This document shows positions 25,107 through 33,483 of a DNA stretch of 64,000 bases, piece after piece. The notes under the pieces are model-generated. The model saw only the letters and a list, made by a program, of their open reading frames with translations. It made no database searches and was not told where the DNA came from. Each line of letters begins with the position of its first letter. The stretch's first letter is position 1. The stretch is from Acidobacteriota bacterium (lineage in GTDB: Bacteria; Actinomycetota; Acidimicrobiia; Acidimicrobiales; Palsa-688), in the NCBI GenBank assembly GCA_028876385.1, contig JAGWSF010000001.1:1-64000 (forward strand). Direction: 5' to 3'. A program made the position numbers and the translations under genes.

Positions 25107-26435
25107 ATGAGCAATCGATCTGGCCGAGGGCGGCCGACGAACGGTTCCGGTGCGGTGGGAGCCGCGGGGGCCTTGCTCCTCGTCGGTGGCGCGGTGCTGA
25201 TCGTGACCGGAGGACGGGCCGGGGCCGTGAGTCCGACCGGGCTGCCCGCCAACTGCAGCCAGCCCCAGGCCGGAGGCACCGTGACCTGCACCTTCGCCTA
25301 CACCGGGTCGGAGCAGACCTTCGCCGTTCCGGCGGGCGTCACCTCCCTCGGCGTCGAGGCGGTCGGCGCGTCGGGCGCGGTCCCCTCGCCCCCTCAACTC
25401 GCCGAGGTCCGGCCCCTTGTGGCACAGCAGGTGCCACCCGGTCTGGGCGCCGACGTCACCGGCACCGTCACGGTGACCGCCGGCTCAACCCTGTACGTGG
25501 AGGTCGGCGGCCAGGGTCAGGGTTCCACCGGCGGCTTCAACGGCGGCGGCAGCGGCGGGACGGCTTACGCCCAGACCGACGGCGGCGGGGGCGGTGGCGG
25601 CGGGGCCAGCGACATTCGCACCGTGAGCGCCAGCGCCGGCGCCACGTCGAGTCTGGCCTCCCGGCTGATCGTGGCGGCCGGTGGTGGTGGGGGTGGGGTC
25701 TACGGTCTCGGCGGTGATGCGGGCGTGACGCCGGCCGGGGCCGGCGGTGCCGCCGGGTCCCCGGGGTCGGCCGGCAGCAATGCCGTGGAATCGGGAGGTG
25801 CGGGCGGCCAGGCCGGCGGCGTCGGCAGCGGTGGGGCGGGCGGCTCCGGCGGCCCCGCGACCTCCGGACTCGGGGGGTCGACGCCCGGGACCGCCGGAAC
25901 GAACGGGACGGCCGGGGTGGGCGGGACCGGCTCCCCACAGTCCGACGGCGGTGGTGGTGGGGGCGGCCTCTACGGCGGTGGTGGTGGGGGCGGGGGCGCG
26001 TCCGACCCGGGCGGCTGGGGCGGCGGCGGCGGCGGGGGCGGAGGATCCTCGTACGTGGCCGGCACGGTCGCCGCCGCGTCGACGGCTGCCCCCTTGCTGC
26101 ACAGCGCCGGCACGTCCACCGCGGCGGCGGCTGGTAACGGGTCGGTCGTGATCACCTACGCACCGCCGGTGGTCTCGGCCACCACCACGACCGTTGCGCC
26201 GACCACCACGGTGGCGCCGACCACGACCGTGGCTTCGACCACGACGGTGGCCCCGGTCCGCGTGGTCGCGGCGTCGGCCGCGACCACACCGCCCCCGTCG
26301 GGCCTGGCCTTCACCGGGCCGGGCGACACCACCCCCCTCACCATCGGCGGCGTGGCCGCGGTGGGGACAGGTGGCCTGCTGGTCGCCGCCTCCCGGCGCC
26401 GGCGCCACCACTCGGGTCGCCACTACCGGTCCTGA
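25107..26435 (+). CDS. Glycine-rich secreted protein with LAFTG sortase signal
   Basis: 442 aa. A signal peptide occupies residues ~15-43 (ALLLVGGAVLIVTGG). Residues ~45-120 form a compact beta domain (TCTFAYTGSEQTFAVPAGVTSLGVEAVGASG). Then come ~210 residues of Gly/Ala/Ser-rich sequence with runs of five to eight glycines, and TTTVAP repeats that act as a wall-spanning stalk. The C-terminus is a full sorting signal: LAFTG (~400-404), a hydrophobic helix and RRRRHHSGRH. LAxTG is the class E sortase motif of high-GC Gram-positives, so the protein should be covalently attached to peptidoglycan. No sortase is in the window. Probably a surface adhesin or matrix protein. Confidence 0.82.
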   Translation: MSNRSGRGRPTNGSGAVGAAGALLLVGGAVLIVTGGRAGAVSPTGLPANCSQPQAGGTVTCTFAYTGSEQTFAVPAGVTSLGVEAVGASGAVPSPPQLAEVRPLVAQQVPPGLGADVTGTVTVTAGSTLYVEVGGQGQGSTGGFNGGGSGGTAYAQTDGGGGGGGGASDIRTVSASAGATSSLASRLIVAAGGGGGGVYGLGGDAGVTPAGAGGAAGSPGSAGSNAVESGGAGGQAGGVGSGGAGGSGGPATSGLGGSTPGTAGTNGTAGVGGTGSPQSDGGGGGGGLYGGGGGGGGASDPGGWGGGGGGGGGSSYVAGTVAAASTAAPLLHSAGTSTAAAAGNGSVVITYAPPVVSATTTTVAPTTTVAPTTTVASTTTVAPVRVVAASAATTPPPSGLAFTGPGDTTPLTIGGVAAVGTGGLLVAASRRRRHHSGRHYRS

Positions 26436-26580
26436 CGGTCCTGCCGCGACCAGGGCCGCCGGTGCGTCCGGTGTCATCGTGGCCCCGGTGTCACCGGTGC
26501 GGACCAGGCCTCAGGGTGGTTTCGGGGCCTTCGGCCCTGTCGGAGACGACCTCGCCGACAGATGCTGAAGGACACGGCCG

Positions 26581-26607
26581 GCCGTCCGGGTGGACCACCC
26601 GGACGGC
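26581..26607. repeat. Perfect 27-base inverted repeat in a gene leader
   Basis: Thirteen-base arms (26581-26593 and 26595-26607) mirror each other around a single A at 26594. It lies 48 bases upstream of the 26655 start codon and downstream of two weaker hairpins. It may end the wall-protein transcript or be an operator for the next gene. Confidence 0.65.
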
Positions 26608-26654
26608 GACCTGACCGGTCGGCGACCCGGCCGGCATCCCAGGAGGAACACGCC

Positions 26655-27173
26655 ATGTCCGATATGACCGTCGAAGTCTTCGAAGCGGCCCTGGCCCGCC
26701 ACGCCTCAGCCGACGGGGAGGTCTTCCCCAGCGCCCTCGGATTGATCGAAGCCGAGCACGCCCGGGAGGGACGCTTGTGGGCCGTGGCCAAGGTGGTGAT
26801 GGCCGATCAGGAGCGGATGCGCTACCTCGCCGGTGGCAATCGTCTGGCCGAGGTCGTTTCGTGCGTATCCCAGTGGTATGAATCCGACCTCGACGTGGCC
26901 GACGTGGAGCTTGTTGTCTCCGCGGGCGGCTACGACCCCGAGCCCTTCGAGGCGCTTCGCCGGGCCGGCCTTTTGCACCAAGCGCTGAGCGAGGGTGACC
27001 GCCCCCGGGTTATCGACGGTGAGCGGGCCGGAGCGTGGATCAGCGACCAGATGGCCGAGACCAACGACGCCGAAACCGTCTCTCGGATGACGGCCAAGCT
27101 GGAGGCACCGGCGGGGGCACCAGCGGCGGCCGCCGGGGCCGGCGCCGCCCCCGGCACCGGGGGCAGGTCATAG
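26655..27173 (+). CDS. Conserved-looking hypothetical protein, 172 aa
   Basis: ATG 26655 follows AGGAGGA (26641-26647). The product is acidic and helical with no signal peptide or membrane segment (EVFEAALARHASADGEVFPS, LWAVAKVVMADQERMRYL). It ends in an Ala/Gly-rich tail (APAAAAGAGAAPGTGG). I do not recognise a family. It is preceded by a large inverted repeat and followed 108 bases later by a LysM protein on the same strand. It is probably its own transcription unit. Confidence 0.7.
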   Translation: MSDMTVEVFEAALARHASADGEVFPSALGLIEAEHAREGRLWAVAKVVMADQERMRYLAGGNRLAEVVSCVSQWYESDLDVADVELVVSAGGYDPEPFEALRRAGLLHQALSEGDRPRVIDGERAGAWISDQMAETNDAETVSRMTAKLEAPAGAPAAAAGAGAAPGTGGRS

Positions 27174-27281
27174 GGGACAAGGGCGAAAGATCGGGACGTT
27201 CGCGTCGCCGGCCGGTCAGGGCACCCCCTCGGAGCGGGCTACGGTTGCCTTGACTGTTGAGATGACAGGGACGGACGGTCT

Positions 27282-28013
27282 ATGGAGCCAAGCAACGAGG
27301 CGCTCCAGCGTGGACTGGAGGCCCTCAGATCGGAGATCGCGACGGCGCGCGCCGAAGCCGAGCGACGGGCCGAGATGCTCGAACGGGCCGAGGAGGAGGC
27401 TTCGGCCGCGGCCCGCAGGCGGGCGGCGCGGGCCGCCGTCGGGGTGGTGGCAGTAGGGGCCGCGGTCGGGGGCAGCCTGGCCGTCCGGGCCGCCGGGCGA
27501 CCCCATCCCCAATCGGTCGCGGTGCCGGCCACTGCGGCGTCGAGCCCCGCCCGTTCGGTGCCGCCGGCCGCGCCGACCCCCGCGGCTACAGCATCCACAC
27601 TTCCGGCCCCGCCGGCTACAGGGATCGCGGGGTCTCGCCCGTCCAGCGCACCAGGCCCGGCGTCGAGCGGGACCCCGGTCCAGCCGGCTCCGGGAGGTTG
27701 GGCGGTGGCGCCGGTTGCCTCCACTACTTCGGGCCCGGCTACGTCGGGAGCGGCCGGGGCGGCGGCTGGAGGGGGTAGGGCCGTCGAGGCCGCCGTCACG
27801 TCACCCGCCGCCCACCGCGTGGCGCCCGGCGAGAGCTTCTGGACCGTCGCCCAGACGGTGCTGGGGCGGCGGCTCGGATCCGCACCGAACGACGCGCAGA
27901 CCGCGGCGTACTGGGTGAAGCTCCTCGACGCCAACCGGTCGGTGGTGGCCGCTACCGGCAACGTCAACATCATCTACCCCGGTGCGGTGTTGACCGTGCC
28001 GGACCCCGGCTAG
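27282..28013 (+). CDS. Membrane-anchored LysM-domain protein
   Basis: 243 aa. Residues ~1-48 are a charged coiled coil (LRSEIATARAEAERRAEMLERAEEEA), followed by a membrane helix (~48-68, VGVVAVGAAVGGSLAV). Next comes a ~110-residue Pro/Ala/Thr-rich wall-crossing linker, then a C-terminal LysM domain (~187-241: HRVAPGESFWTVAQTVLG through NVNIIYPGAVLTVPDPG). LysM binds N-acetylglucosamine of peptidoglycan, so the protein probably links membrane and wall. The coiled coil on the cytoplasmic side may recruit a partner; the following gene also begins with a coiled coil. Confidence 0.82.
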   Translation: MEPSNEALQRGLEALRSEIATARAEAERRAEMLERAEEEASAAARRRAARAAVGVVAVGAAVGGSLAVRAAGRPHPQSVAVPATAASSPARSVPPAAPTPAATASTLPAPPATGIAGSRPSSAPGPASSGTPVQPAPGGWAVAPVASTTSGPATSGAAGAAAGGGRAVEAAVTSPAAHRVAPGESFWTVAQTVLGRRLGSAPNDAQTAAYWVKLLDANRSVVAATGNVNIIYPGAVLTVPDPG

Positions 28014-28026
28014 TCCAGGACTGAGG

Positions 28027-28116
28027 GGATACGGCTGTGGGCCTGGGTACGGCTGTGGGACTGGGTATGGCTGTGGGACTGGGTATGGCTGTGGGCCTGG
28101 GTACGGCTGTGGGACT
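28027..28116. repeat. 18-base tandem repeat, five copies
   Basis: Five copies of GGGTAYGGCTGTGGGMCT (28027, 28045, 28063, 28081, 28099) fill the gap between the LysM gene and the next gene. The array ends 40 bases before a GTG start. It is non-coding on the gene strand. Confidence 0.92.
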
Positions 28117-28155
28117 GGGACCGTTAGGCTGGTCTGACCCGATCGAAAGGCGGGC

Positions 28156-29241
28156 GTGGCCGTGATCCGGCGGTTCAAGCGCAATCAGCTCCAAGCGGCC
28201 CGCCAGCTTGTTTCGCGCGCCGAACGGGACGCCCTGGAGCGGGCCGAGCGCCTCTGCCAGCAGGCCGAGGAAGCCCTCCAATCGGCCCTGCGGCGCCGCA
28301 ACGACGCCCAGCGGGCCGGCCTGGTGGTGGCCGAGGAGCTGGAGGCACTGCGCGCCGACCTCGACTCAGCGCGCCAGCGGGCGGCCGCAGCCGAACTGGA
28401 GCTCGAACTCCTCCAGGTATCGGTGTCGGGCCCTTTGGCCGAGACCTCCGACGGGGGTCGCCGGGCGACCCTGCCGGTGTGGCGGCAATCCGGTGAGCCA
28501 CCGGTACCCCCCGCTCTGGCGGAGCCGTCGGGCTCGTCGGAGGTAGCGGAGGTGCCGGGCCGGCCGGAGGCTCCGGCGGTATCCGACGAGACCGAGGAGT
28601 CCGAGGAGTCCGAGGAGTCCGAGGAATCCGAGGTACCCGACGTGTCGGAGCCGGGTGAGGTACCCGAGCTCCCCGCCGACCGCGACGAACCGGACGAGAC
28701 CGAGGTCCGGGACGTCTCCGCCCAATCGCAAGTGAGGGCGCAGGCCGACGGATCCGATGGGCCGGCCCCGGAGGGGGCTGCCGGGCCACACGGGGATGCC
28801 GGGCCGGAGGGGCCGGTAGGCCACGGGAGCGCCGATCCGGCCGACCCACTGCAGCTCGTGGCTGAAGCCGCCCGGGACGTCGTCGCCGTGCTCGACCGGA
28901 CCTTCAGCGTGGTCGGCGAAGGCGACCGTCCGGGCGGTAGCGATCTGATTGGCGGTTCGTCCGCGGCCGTAAGCCACGAGGGCGGGGCGGACCCGATGGC
29001 CCTGATCGAGGCCGAGTTGAGCGCTGAGCTGGACCGCATGGGCCAGGTGCTGGAGCGCATACGGGCCGATCTCGAGGAGCTGCTGGCCGACCGCCTGCGC
29101 CCCGGGCCCGATCCCGACCCCGCCCACGGAGCCGCATCGGTCGATCTGCGAGCCCCGGCGACAGCACCGGACGCCGCCGACCCCGTTGGGCCGGCCGGTG
29201 CCGACCTCGGAGCCTCGGGAGCCGGTGTTGGACGACGCTGA
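28156..29241 (+). CDS. Acidic coiled-coil hypothetical protein
   Basis: 361 aa from GTG 28156, five bases after GAAAGG. Residues ~1-95 are a basic-then-acidic coiled coil (RAERDALERAERLCQQAEEA, ELEALRADLDSARQRAAAAELE). Residues ~110-240 are strongly acidic and low-complexity, including a run of EES triplets made by a nine-base DNA repeat near 28592-28630. Residues ~230-315 form a second helical segment (LIEAELSAELDRMGQVLERIRADLEELL). No membrane segment, no known domain. It may be a cytoplasmic scaffold. Its end overlaps the next gene's possible start by up to 56 bases. Confidence 0.72.
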   Translation: MAVIRRFKRNQLQAARQLVSRAERDALERAERLCQQAEEALQSALRRRNDAQRAGLVVAEELEALRADLDSARQRAAAAELELELLQVSVSGPLAETSDGGRRATLPVWRQSGEPPVPPALAEPSGSSEVAEVPGRPEAPAVSDETEESEESEESEESEVPDVSEPGEVPELPADRDEPDETEVRDVSAQSQVRAQADGSDGPAPEGAAGPHGDAGPEGPVGHGSADPADPLQLVAEAARDVVAVLDRTFSVVGEGDRPGGSDLIGGSSAAVSHEGGADPMALIEAELSAELDRMGQVLERIRADLEELLADRLRPGPDPDPAHGAASVDLRAPATAPDAADPVGPAGADLGASGAGVGRR

Positions 29242-30355
29242 CGGCCAGGGGAGCCATGGGCGGCTCGCCCGGGGCGAAGGTCCCCGGCCGTCGGCCCGCA
29301 CCGCCGAGGAAGCGGCGGCCTCACGTGTGGATGGCCGCAGCGCGAGCAACCGTAGCCACCCCAACCACGACCACGACCACGACCACAGCCGCGACGACGA
29401 CAGCCACGACCACGGAAGCGGTCACGGCCACCGAAACGGCCGCGGCCACGGCCACGATCACACCCACGCCTCAGCCGACCGCGACGAGCGCTACGTCATA
29501 GTGGCGCTCGGTCTGATCGTGGCCTTCATGGCCGGCGAGATCGTGGCCGCAGTCGCCGGGCACTCGGTAGTGCTCCTGGCCGATGCCGGCCACATGCTGA
29601 CCGACGCCGGCGCGCTGGGGATGTCGGTGTGGGCCGGCCGCCTGGCCCGCCGTCCGGCCGCCGGCTCGATGACCTACGGGTTCAAGCGGGCCGAGATCCT
29701 CTCCGCTGCGGCCAATGGTCTGACCCTCGCCGTGGTGGCCGCCGCGGTGGCCGTGGGGGCGGTGGGCCGCCTGGTCCATCCGGTGCGCGTCGACGGGGCC
29801 ACCGTCACCGTGGTGGCGACCATCGGCCTGGTGGTCAACGTGCTGGCCACCTCCACCCTGGCCCGGGCCGACCGTCAGAGCCTCAACATCGCCGGTGCCT
29901 TCGCCCACCTGGTGACCGACCTGTGGGCTTTCGCCGGCACCCTCGTCGCGGGTGTGGTCATCCTCACCACCGGTTTCCGCCGGGCCGATCCCATCGCCTC
30001 CCTGGTGGTGGTGGTCTTGATGGCCCGGGCCTCGTGGTACCTACTGAGGGCCTCGGGCCGGGTGCTGCTCGAAGGTGCACCGGATCACGTGGACCTGGAC
30101 CTGTTGCGCGAGCACATCCTGGAGATGGACGAGGTCCGCGCCGTTCACGACCTGCACGCCTGGGTGGTCACCTCGGACCTGCCGGCGGTGTCGGCTCACG
30201 TGGTGCTCGGCGACGAGTGCTTCGCCAACGGGTCGGCACCCCAGGTGCTCGACCGCCTGCAGGCGTGCCTGGCCGGTCACTTCGACGTAGCCCATTCCAC
30301 CTTCCAGTTGGAGCCCTCCAGCCACTCCGGCCACGAGGACTTCCAGCACCACTGA
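29186..30355 (+). CDS. Cation diffusion facilitator (CzcD/ZitB-type zinc exporter)
   Basis: Up to 389 aa from 29186; a GTG at 29225 is an alternative that reduces overlap with the preceding gene. Residues ~57-95 are a histidine/aspartate-rich metal-binding loop (HDHDHDHS, HGHRNGRGHGHDHTH). Six membrane helices follow with the two HxxxD metal sites of zinc-type CDF proteins, in DAGHMLTDAG (helix 2) and AFAHLVTDLW (helix 5). The C-terminal ~85 residues are the cytoplasmic ferredoxin-like domain. It exchanges Zn2+ (possibly Cd2+ or Co2+) for protons out of the cytoplasm. Confidence 0.92.
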   Translation: MGRPVPTSEPREPVLDDADGQGSHGRLARGEGPRPSARTAEEAAASRVDGRSASNRSHPNHDHDHDHSRDDDSHDHGSGHGHRNGRGHGHDHTHASADRDERYVIVALGLIVAFMAGEIVAAVAGHSVVLLADAGHMLTDAGALGMSVWAGRLARRPAAGSMTYGFKRAEILSAAANGLTLAVVAAAVAVGAVGRLVHPVRVDGATVTVVATIGLVVNVLATSTLARADRQSLNIAGAFAHLVTDLWAFAGTLVAGVVILTTGFRRADPIASLVVVVLMARASWYLLRASGRVLLEGAPDHVDLDLLREHILEMDEVRAVHDLHAWVVTSDLPAVSAHVVLGDECFANGSAPQVLDRLQACLAGHFDVAHSTFQLEPSSHSGHEDFQHH

Positions 30356-30371
30356 ATGAAGTGCGGCCCGG

Positions 30372-30389
30372 GCCGAGGGGCCACTCGGC
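30372..30389. terminator. Hairpin between convergent CDF and nicotinamidase genes
   Basis: GCCGAG (30372-30377) pairs with CTCGGC (30384-30389) around a 6-base loop in the 36-base gap between the two converging stop codons. Confidence 0.45.
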
Positions 30390-30391
30390 TC

Positions 30392-30961
30392 TCAGGTCGC
30401 CAGTTCGACGCCCGCGGCGTCGAGGTCGGCCAGAGCCAGAGGGGTCACGGCCGGGTCGACATCGGCGGTGAGCGAGGTCAGGACACGGGTCCGCAGCCCG
30501 GAGGCCACGGCGTCGAGGGCGGTGGCCCGCACGCAGAAGCTCGTGGCGATGCCCACGACGTCCACGGTGTCGATCCCTTGCGCCTGCAGTATCTCGGCGA
30601 GGGTCGCCCCGCCTGGGTCCCGGCCCTCGAAGCCGCTGAAGGCCGCCGCCACCTCGCCCTTTGACACGATCACCGCGTCTGGGGGCAGGCGGAGCCGGGG
30701 GTGCCACAGAGCCCCCTCGGTCCCCGCCACGCAGTGCACCGGCCACGTCTCGGCATAGTCCGGCGACTCCTCCCGGGGGGCGAAGTGCCGGCCCGGCGAG
30801 ACGTGCCAGTCGCGGGTCGCGACGACCACCGCGTAGTCGGAGCGGTGCCCGTCGAGATAGGCGCTGATGGCCGCGGCGGTGGCCGCTCCTCCGGTCACCG
30901 CCAGGCTGCCCCCCTCGCAGAAATCCCGCTGGACGTCCACGACTATGAGGGCAGCGGCCAC
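30392..30961 (-). CDS. pncA: Nicotinamidase (isochorismatase family)
   Basis: 189 aa from GTG 30961 (GTG 30970 also possible). All landmarks of PncA are present: catalytic Asp in VVDVQRDF, catalytic Lys in VIVSKGEV and catalytic Cys in VVGIATSFCVRATA. The metal-binding region is TRDWHVSPGRHF (Asp, His, His). The enzyme hydrolyses nicotinamide to nicotinate for NAD salvage. It diverges from the XdhC-like gene with 36 bases between starts. Other NAD salvage genes are not in the window. Confidence 0.92.
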   Translation of the reverse strand: MAAALIVVDVQRDFCEGGSLAVTGGAATAAAISAYLDGHRSDYAVVVATRDWHVSPGRHFAPREESPDYAETWPVHCVAGTEGALWHPRLRLPPDAVIVSKGEVAAAFSGFEGRDPGGATLAEILQAQGIDTVDVVGIATSFCVRATALDAVASGLRTRVLTSLTADVDPAVTPLALADLDAAGVELAT

Positions 30962-30997
30962 GCCTGGCACGGTATCGCCGGGAAGGGCGTAATTTCG

Positions 30998-32035
30998 ATG
31001 CCTATGCAACAGGTTGCCGATGTTCTGGAAGAGGCGGCCGCCGCCGGCCGGCGTACGCTCATGGGCCGGGTCATCGACCTGAAGGGCTTCTCGACCCTGC
31101 CGGTGGACGAGATGGTGGTCATCGACGAGGGCGGGTCGTTCCACGGTGACCTCCTTGGGCGTCCCGGGGCCGAGAGGCTCGGGGCGGCCGCCCGGGAGCT
31201 GTTCGGCGGCGGTCCCCGCCTCGAGACCGTCGGGGTGAGCATCCACGGCCCCGACGTCGAGGAGCTGGGCCTGTCCTGCGGCGGCCGGGCCGACGTGCTC
31301 CTTCAGCCGACCGCCTCCATACCGGCCGAGTTCTGGGCGGCCCTGGCCCGGCGTTCGCCGGTGGCTCTGGTCACCGTCCTCGACGGTCCGGCCGGTGGAC
31401 CTGCGGCCTTGGCCGTGGACCGGGACGGGAACCGGTGGGGCAGTCTCGACGCCGCCGCCGGCGACATCGTCGCCGACGACCTGGTGGCGGTGGCCCGCTC
31501 GCTGGTGCGCGAGGGACGCACGACGAGCCGGCGAGTCGAGACCGAGGTAGGAATGGCCCTGGTGGAGGCCTGGGTGCCCTATCCCCGCCTGGTCGTGATC
31601 GGGGGTGGCGACATCCTCGACGCTCTCGAGGCCCAGACCGCGCTGCTCGGATGGGAGGCCAGGGGAGTGGACGGCCCCGCCGCCCTCGAGGCCATCGACG
31701 AGCTGTTGGACTGGGCCGGGGCGACCGGTGCCCTGGTGGTGTGCAGTCACGATCCCCACGTGGACAGCCCGGCCCTGGCTGCCGGCCTGCAGCGCGACGT
31801 CCCCTACGTCGGCGCCATGGGCTCACGGGGCACCCAGTCACGGCGGATCGAGCGCCTCCGCGCCGAGGGGATGAGTGAGGAGCTGATCGACCGTATCCAC
31901 CGACCTATCGGCCTCAACCTGGGAGGGCGCCGGGCGCCCGAGGTGGCGTTGGCCATCGTGGCCGAGATCCTGGCCTGCCACTGCGGGCGAGACGGTCGCC
32001 CGCTCAAAGACACCGACGGCCCCATCCACGGCTGA
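30998..32035 (+). CDS. XdhC/CoxI-family molybdenum-hydroxylase maturation protein
   Basis: 345 aa from ATG 30998, with GGAAGGG about ten bases upstream. The N-terminal XdhC_CoxI domain runs from VLEEAAAAGRRTLMGRVIDL through LGLSCGGRADVLLQP, where the conserved Cys-Gly-Gly binds molybdenum cofactor in the family. The C-terminal Rossmann domain contains LVVIGGGDILDALEAQ and the hallmark GSRGTQSRRIERLRAEG and HRPIGLNLGGRRAPEVALAIVAEIL. XdhC proteins hold and sulfurate the cofactor for xanthine dehydrogenase or CO dehydrogenase-type enzymes. No such enzyme is encoded here, so its client is elsewhere. Confidence 0.9.
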   Translation: MPMQQVADVLEEAAAAGRRTLMGRVIDLKGFSTLPVDEMVVIDEGGSFHGDLLGRPGAERLGAAARELFGGGPRLETVGVSIHGPDVEELGLSCGGRADVLLQPTASIPAEFWAALARRSPVALVTVLDGPAGGPAALAVDRDGNRWGSLDAAAGDIVADDLVAVARSLVREGRTTSRRVETEVGMALVEAWVPYPRLVVIGGGDILDALEAQTALLGWEARGVDGPAALEAIDELLDWAGATGALVVCSHDPHVDSPALAAGLQRDVPYVGAMGSRGTQSRRIERLRAEGMSEELIDRIHRPIGLNLGGRRAPEVALAIVAEILACHCGRDGRPLKDTDGPIHG

Positions 32036-32077
32036 GCGGAGCGGATCAGCGCAGAGCCGGCCGGGGATAACCGGACC

Positions 32078-33379
32078 GTGAGAATCATCCGCCCCCCGGG
32101 GTCGCGCCACCCGTCGGCCCTGCGGGGCCCGCACCCAGCGGATGGGAGCCAACCGGGCCTGGCCGGGCTGGACCTCTACGGCGAGCTGGGGGATATCAGG
32201 GGCCGATCGAGAGGGCGCCGGGCCCGACCCGGTCGCCGCCTGGCGGTGGCGGCGCTGCCGTTGGTCGCCTTCCTGCTGTTCGCCGCGGGGGTCGCCGCCG
32301 ACAGCCTGCTCCTCCACCTCGGGGCCCAGCCCCGCTCGGCGAGCATGGTCATCGGGGTGATCCACGACAAGAGCTCCTCGAGCACCGTCGCCCCCTCGCC
32401 GGCCGTCGCCCAGCCCTCCGCGCTGTCATGGGGTCGGGCGGTGCCCGTCGACCCGACGGTACGGCTCACCTCGCTGAGTTGCCCCGTCGAGGGGTTCTGC
32501 GCGGCGGTAGACGCCGAGGGCCGAGCGGTCCTGGACCTGGGCGGAAGCTGGACCGCCCCCTACCCCGTCGACCCCGGCCACCAGATCAACTCGGTGTCGT
32601 GCGCCAACTCGACGTTCTGTTTGGCCGTCGACCAGCAAGGTGACGTCAACCGCTACGACGGGTCGTCCTGGTCGGTCCCCCAGCTGGTCGACCACACCCC
32701 CTTCCCCGAGCTCACCTCGGTCTCGTGCGCCACGCCGTCGTTCTGCGCGGCGGTGGACGGGGACGGCAACGGCCTCATCTTCGACGGCCAGCACTGGTCC
32801 GCCCCCCACCAGGTCGATCCCTCGGGCTGGAGCGTCACTTCCCACGACGCGGCTTCCCTGTCCTGCCCAGACGTCGGCTTCTGCGTGGGGGCCGACACCA
32901 GCAACGAGGTGTTCTTCTACGCCTCCGGTTCCTGGCAGCAGGCCACCAGTGTCGCCTCATCGACCCCGTCGACCGGCTCGGGCCTGCGCTACAGCAACGC
33001 CGTGACGTGCGCCTCGAGCGGTTTCTGCGTGGCCAGCCAGAACCTCGGCGAGGTGGTCGCCTACAACGGCCAGCAGTGGTCCCTCCCCGTCGAGGCCGAC
33101 CCCTCGAGCTTCCTGGTGTCGCTGTCGTGTCCCACCACCACGTTCTGCGCCGCCCTCGACAGCCTTCTGCCCCAGGGTTTCAACAATGAAAGCAGTGACG
33201 CCAACGGTCGGGTGGTGCTCTTCAACGGCACGACGTGGTCACCGCCGCAGGAGGCGGACAGCGCCGGGATAGCCACCGCCATCTCCTGCCCGAGCCCGAC
33301 GTCGTGCATCATGACCGACGCCTCGGGGAATGCGGTGCTCGGCGCGCCCCACCCGGCGGGGGTTTCCGCCGGGCGCTGA
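32078..33379 (+). CDS. Membrane-anchored paired-cysteine beta-repeat protein
   Basis: 433 aa from GTG 32078. A basic N-terminus and one membrane helix (~54-75) precede an exported region of about seven ~45-residue repeats. Each has a shared pattern: LTSLSCPVEGFCAAVD, a Gly turn, an aromatic strand ending in Asp-Gly-x-x-Trp, then a V-D strand. Every repeat has one Cys pair (SC...FC) spaced six to seven residues, suggesting one disulfide per blade of a beta-propeller-like fold. No enzyme motif. It lies 104 bases upstream of a pilin-like operon on the same strand and may be a surface sensor or adhesin of that system. Confidence 0.75.
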   Translation: MRIIRPPGSRHPSALRGPHPADGSQPGLAGLDLYGELGDIRGRSRGRRARPGRRLAVAALPLVAFLLFAAGVAADSLLLHLGAQPRSASMVIGVIHDKSSSSTVAPSPAVAQPSALSWGRAVPVDPTVRLTSLSCPVEGFCAAVDAEGRAVLDLGGSWTAPYPVDPGHQINSVSCANSTFCLAVDQQGDVNRYDGSSWSVPQLVDHTPFPELTSVSCATPSFCAAVDGDGNGLIFDGQHWSAPHQVDPSGWSVTSHDAASLSCPDVGFCVGADTSNEVFFYASGSWQQATSVASSTPSTGSGLRYSNAVTCASSGFCVASQNLGEVVAYNGQQWSLPVEADPSSFLVSLSCPTTTFCAALDSLLPQGFNNESSDANGRVVLFNGTTWSPPQEADSAGIATAISCPSPTSCIMTDASGNAVLGAPHPAGVSAGR

Positions 33380-33483
33380 GCGGGCGACGACCGACCGGCG
33401 GCCCCGAAAGCGACGGGCCGCCGAAACGAGTGTCGTTGAACGAAAGTGGTAAAGCGCTGCTGAGGGGGATCCGACAGAAGGGT

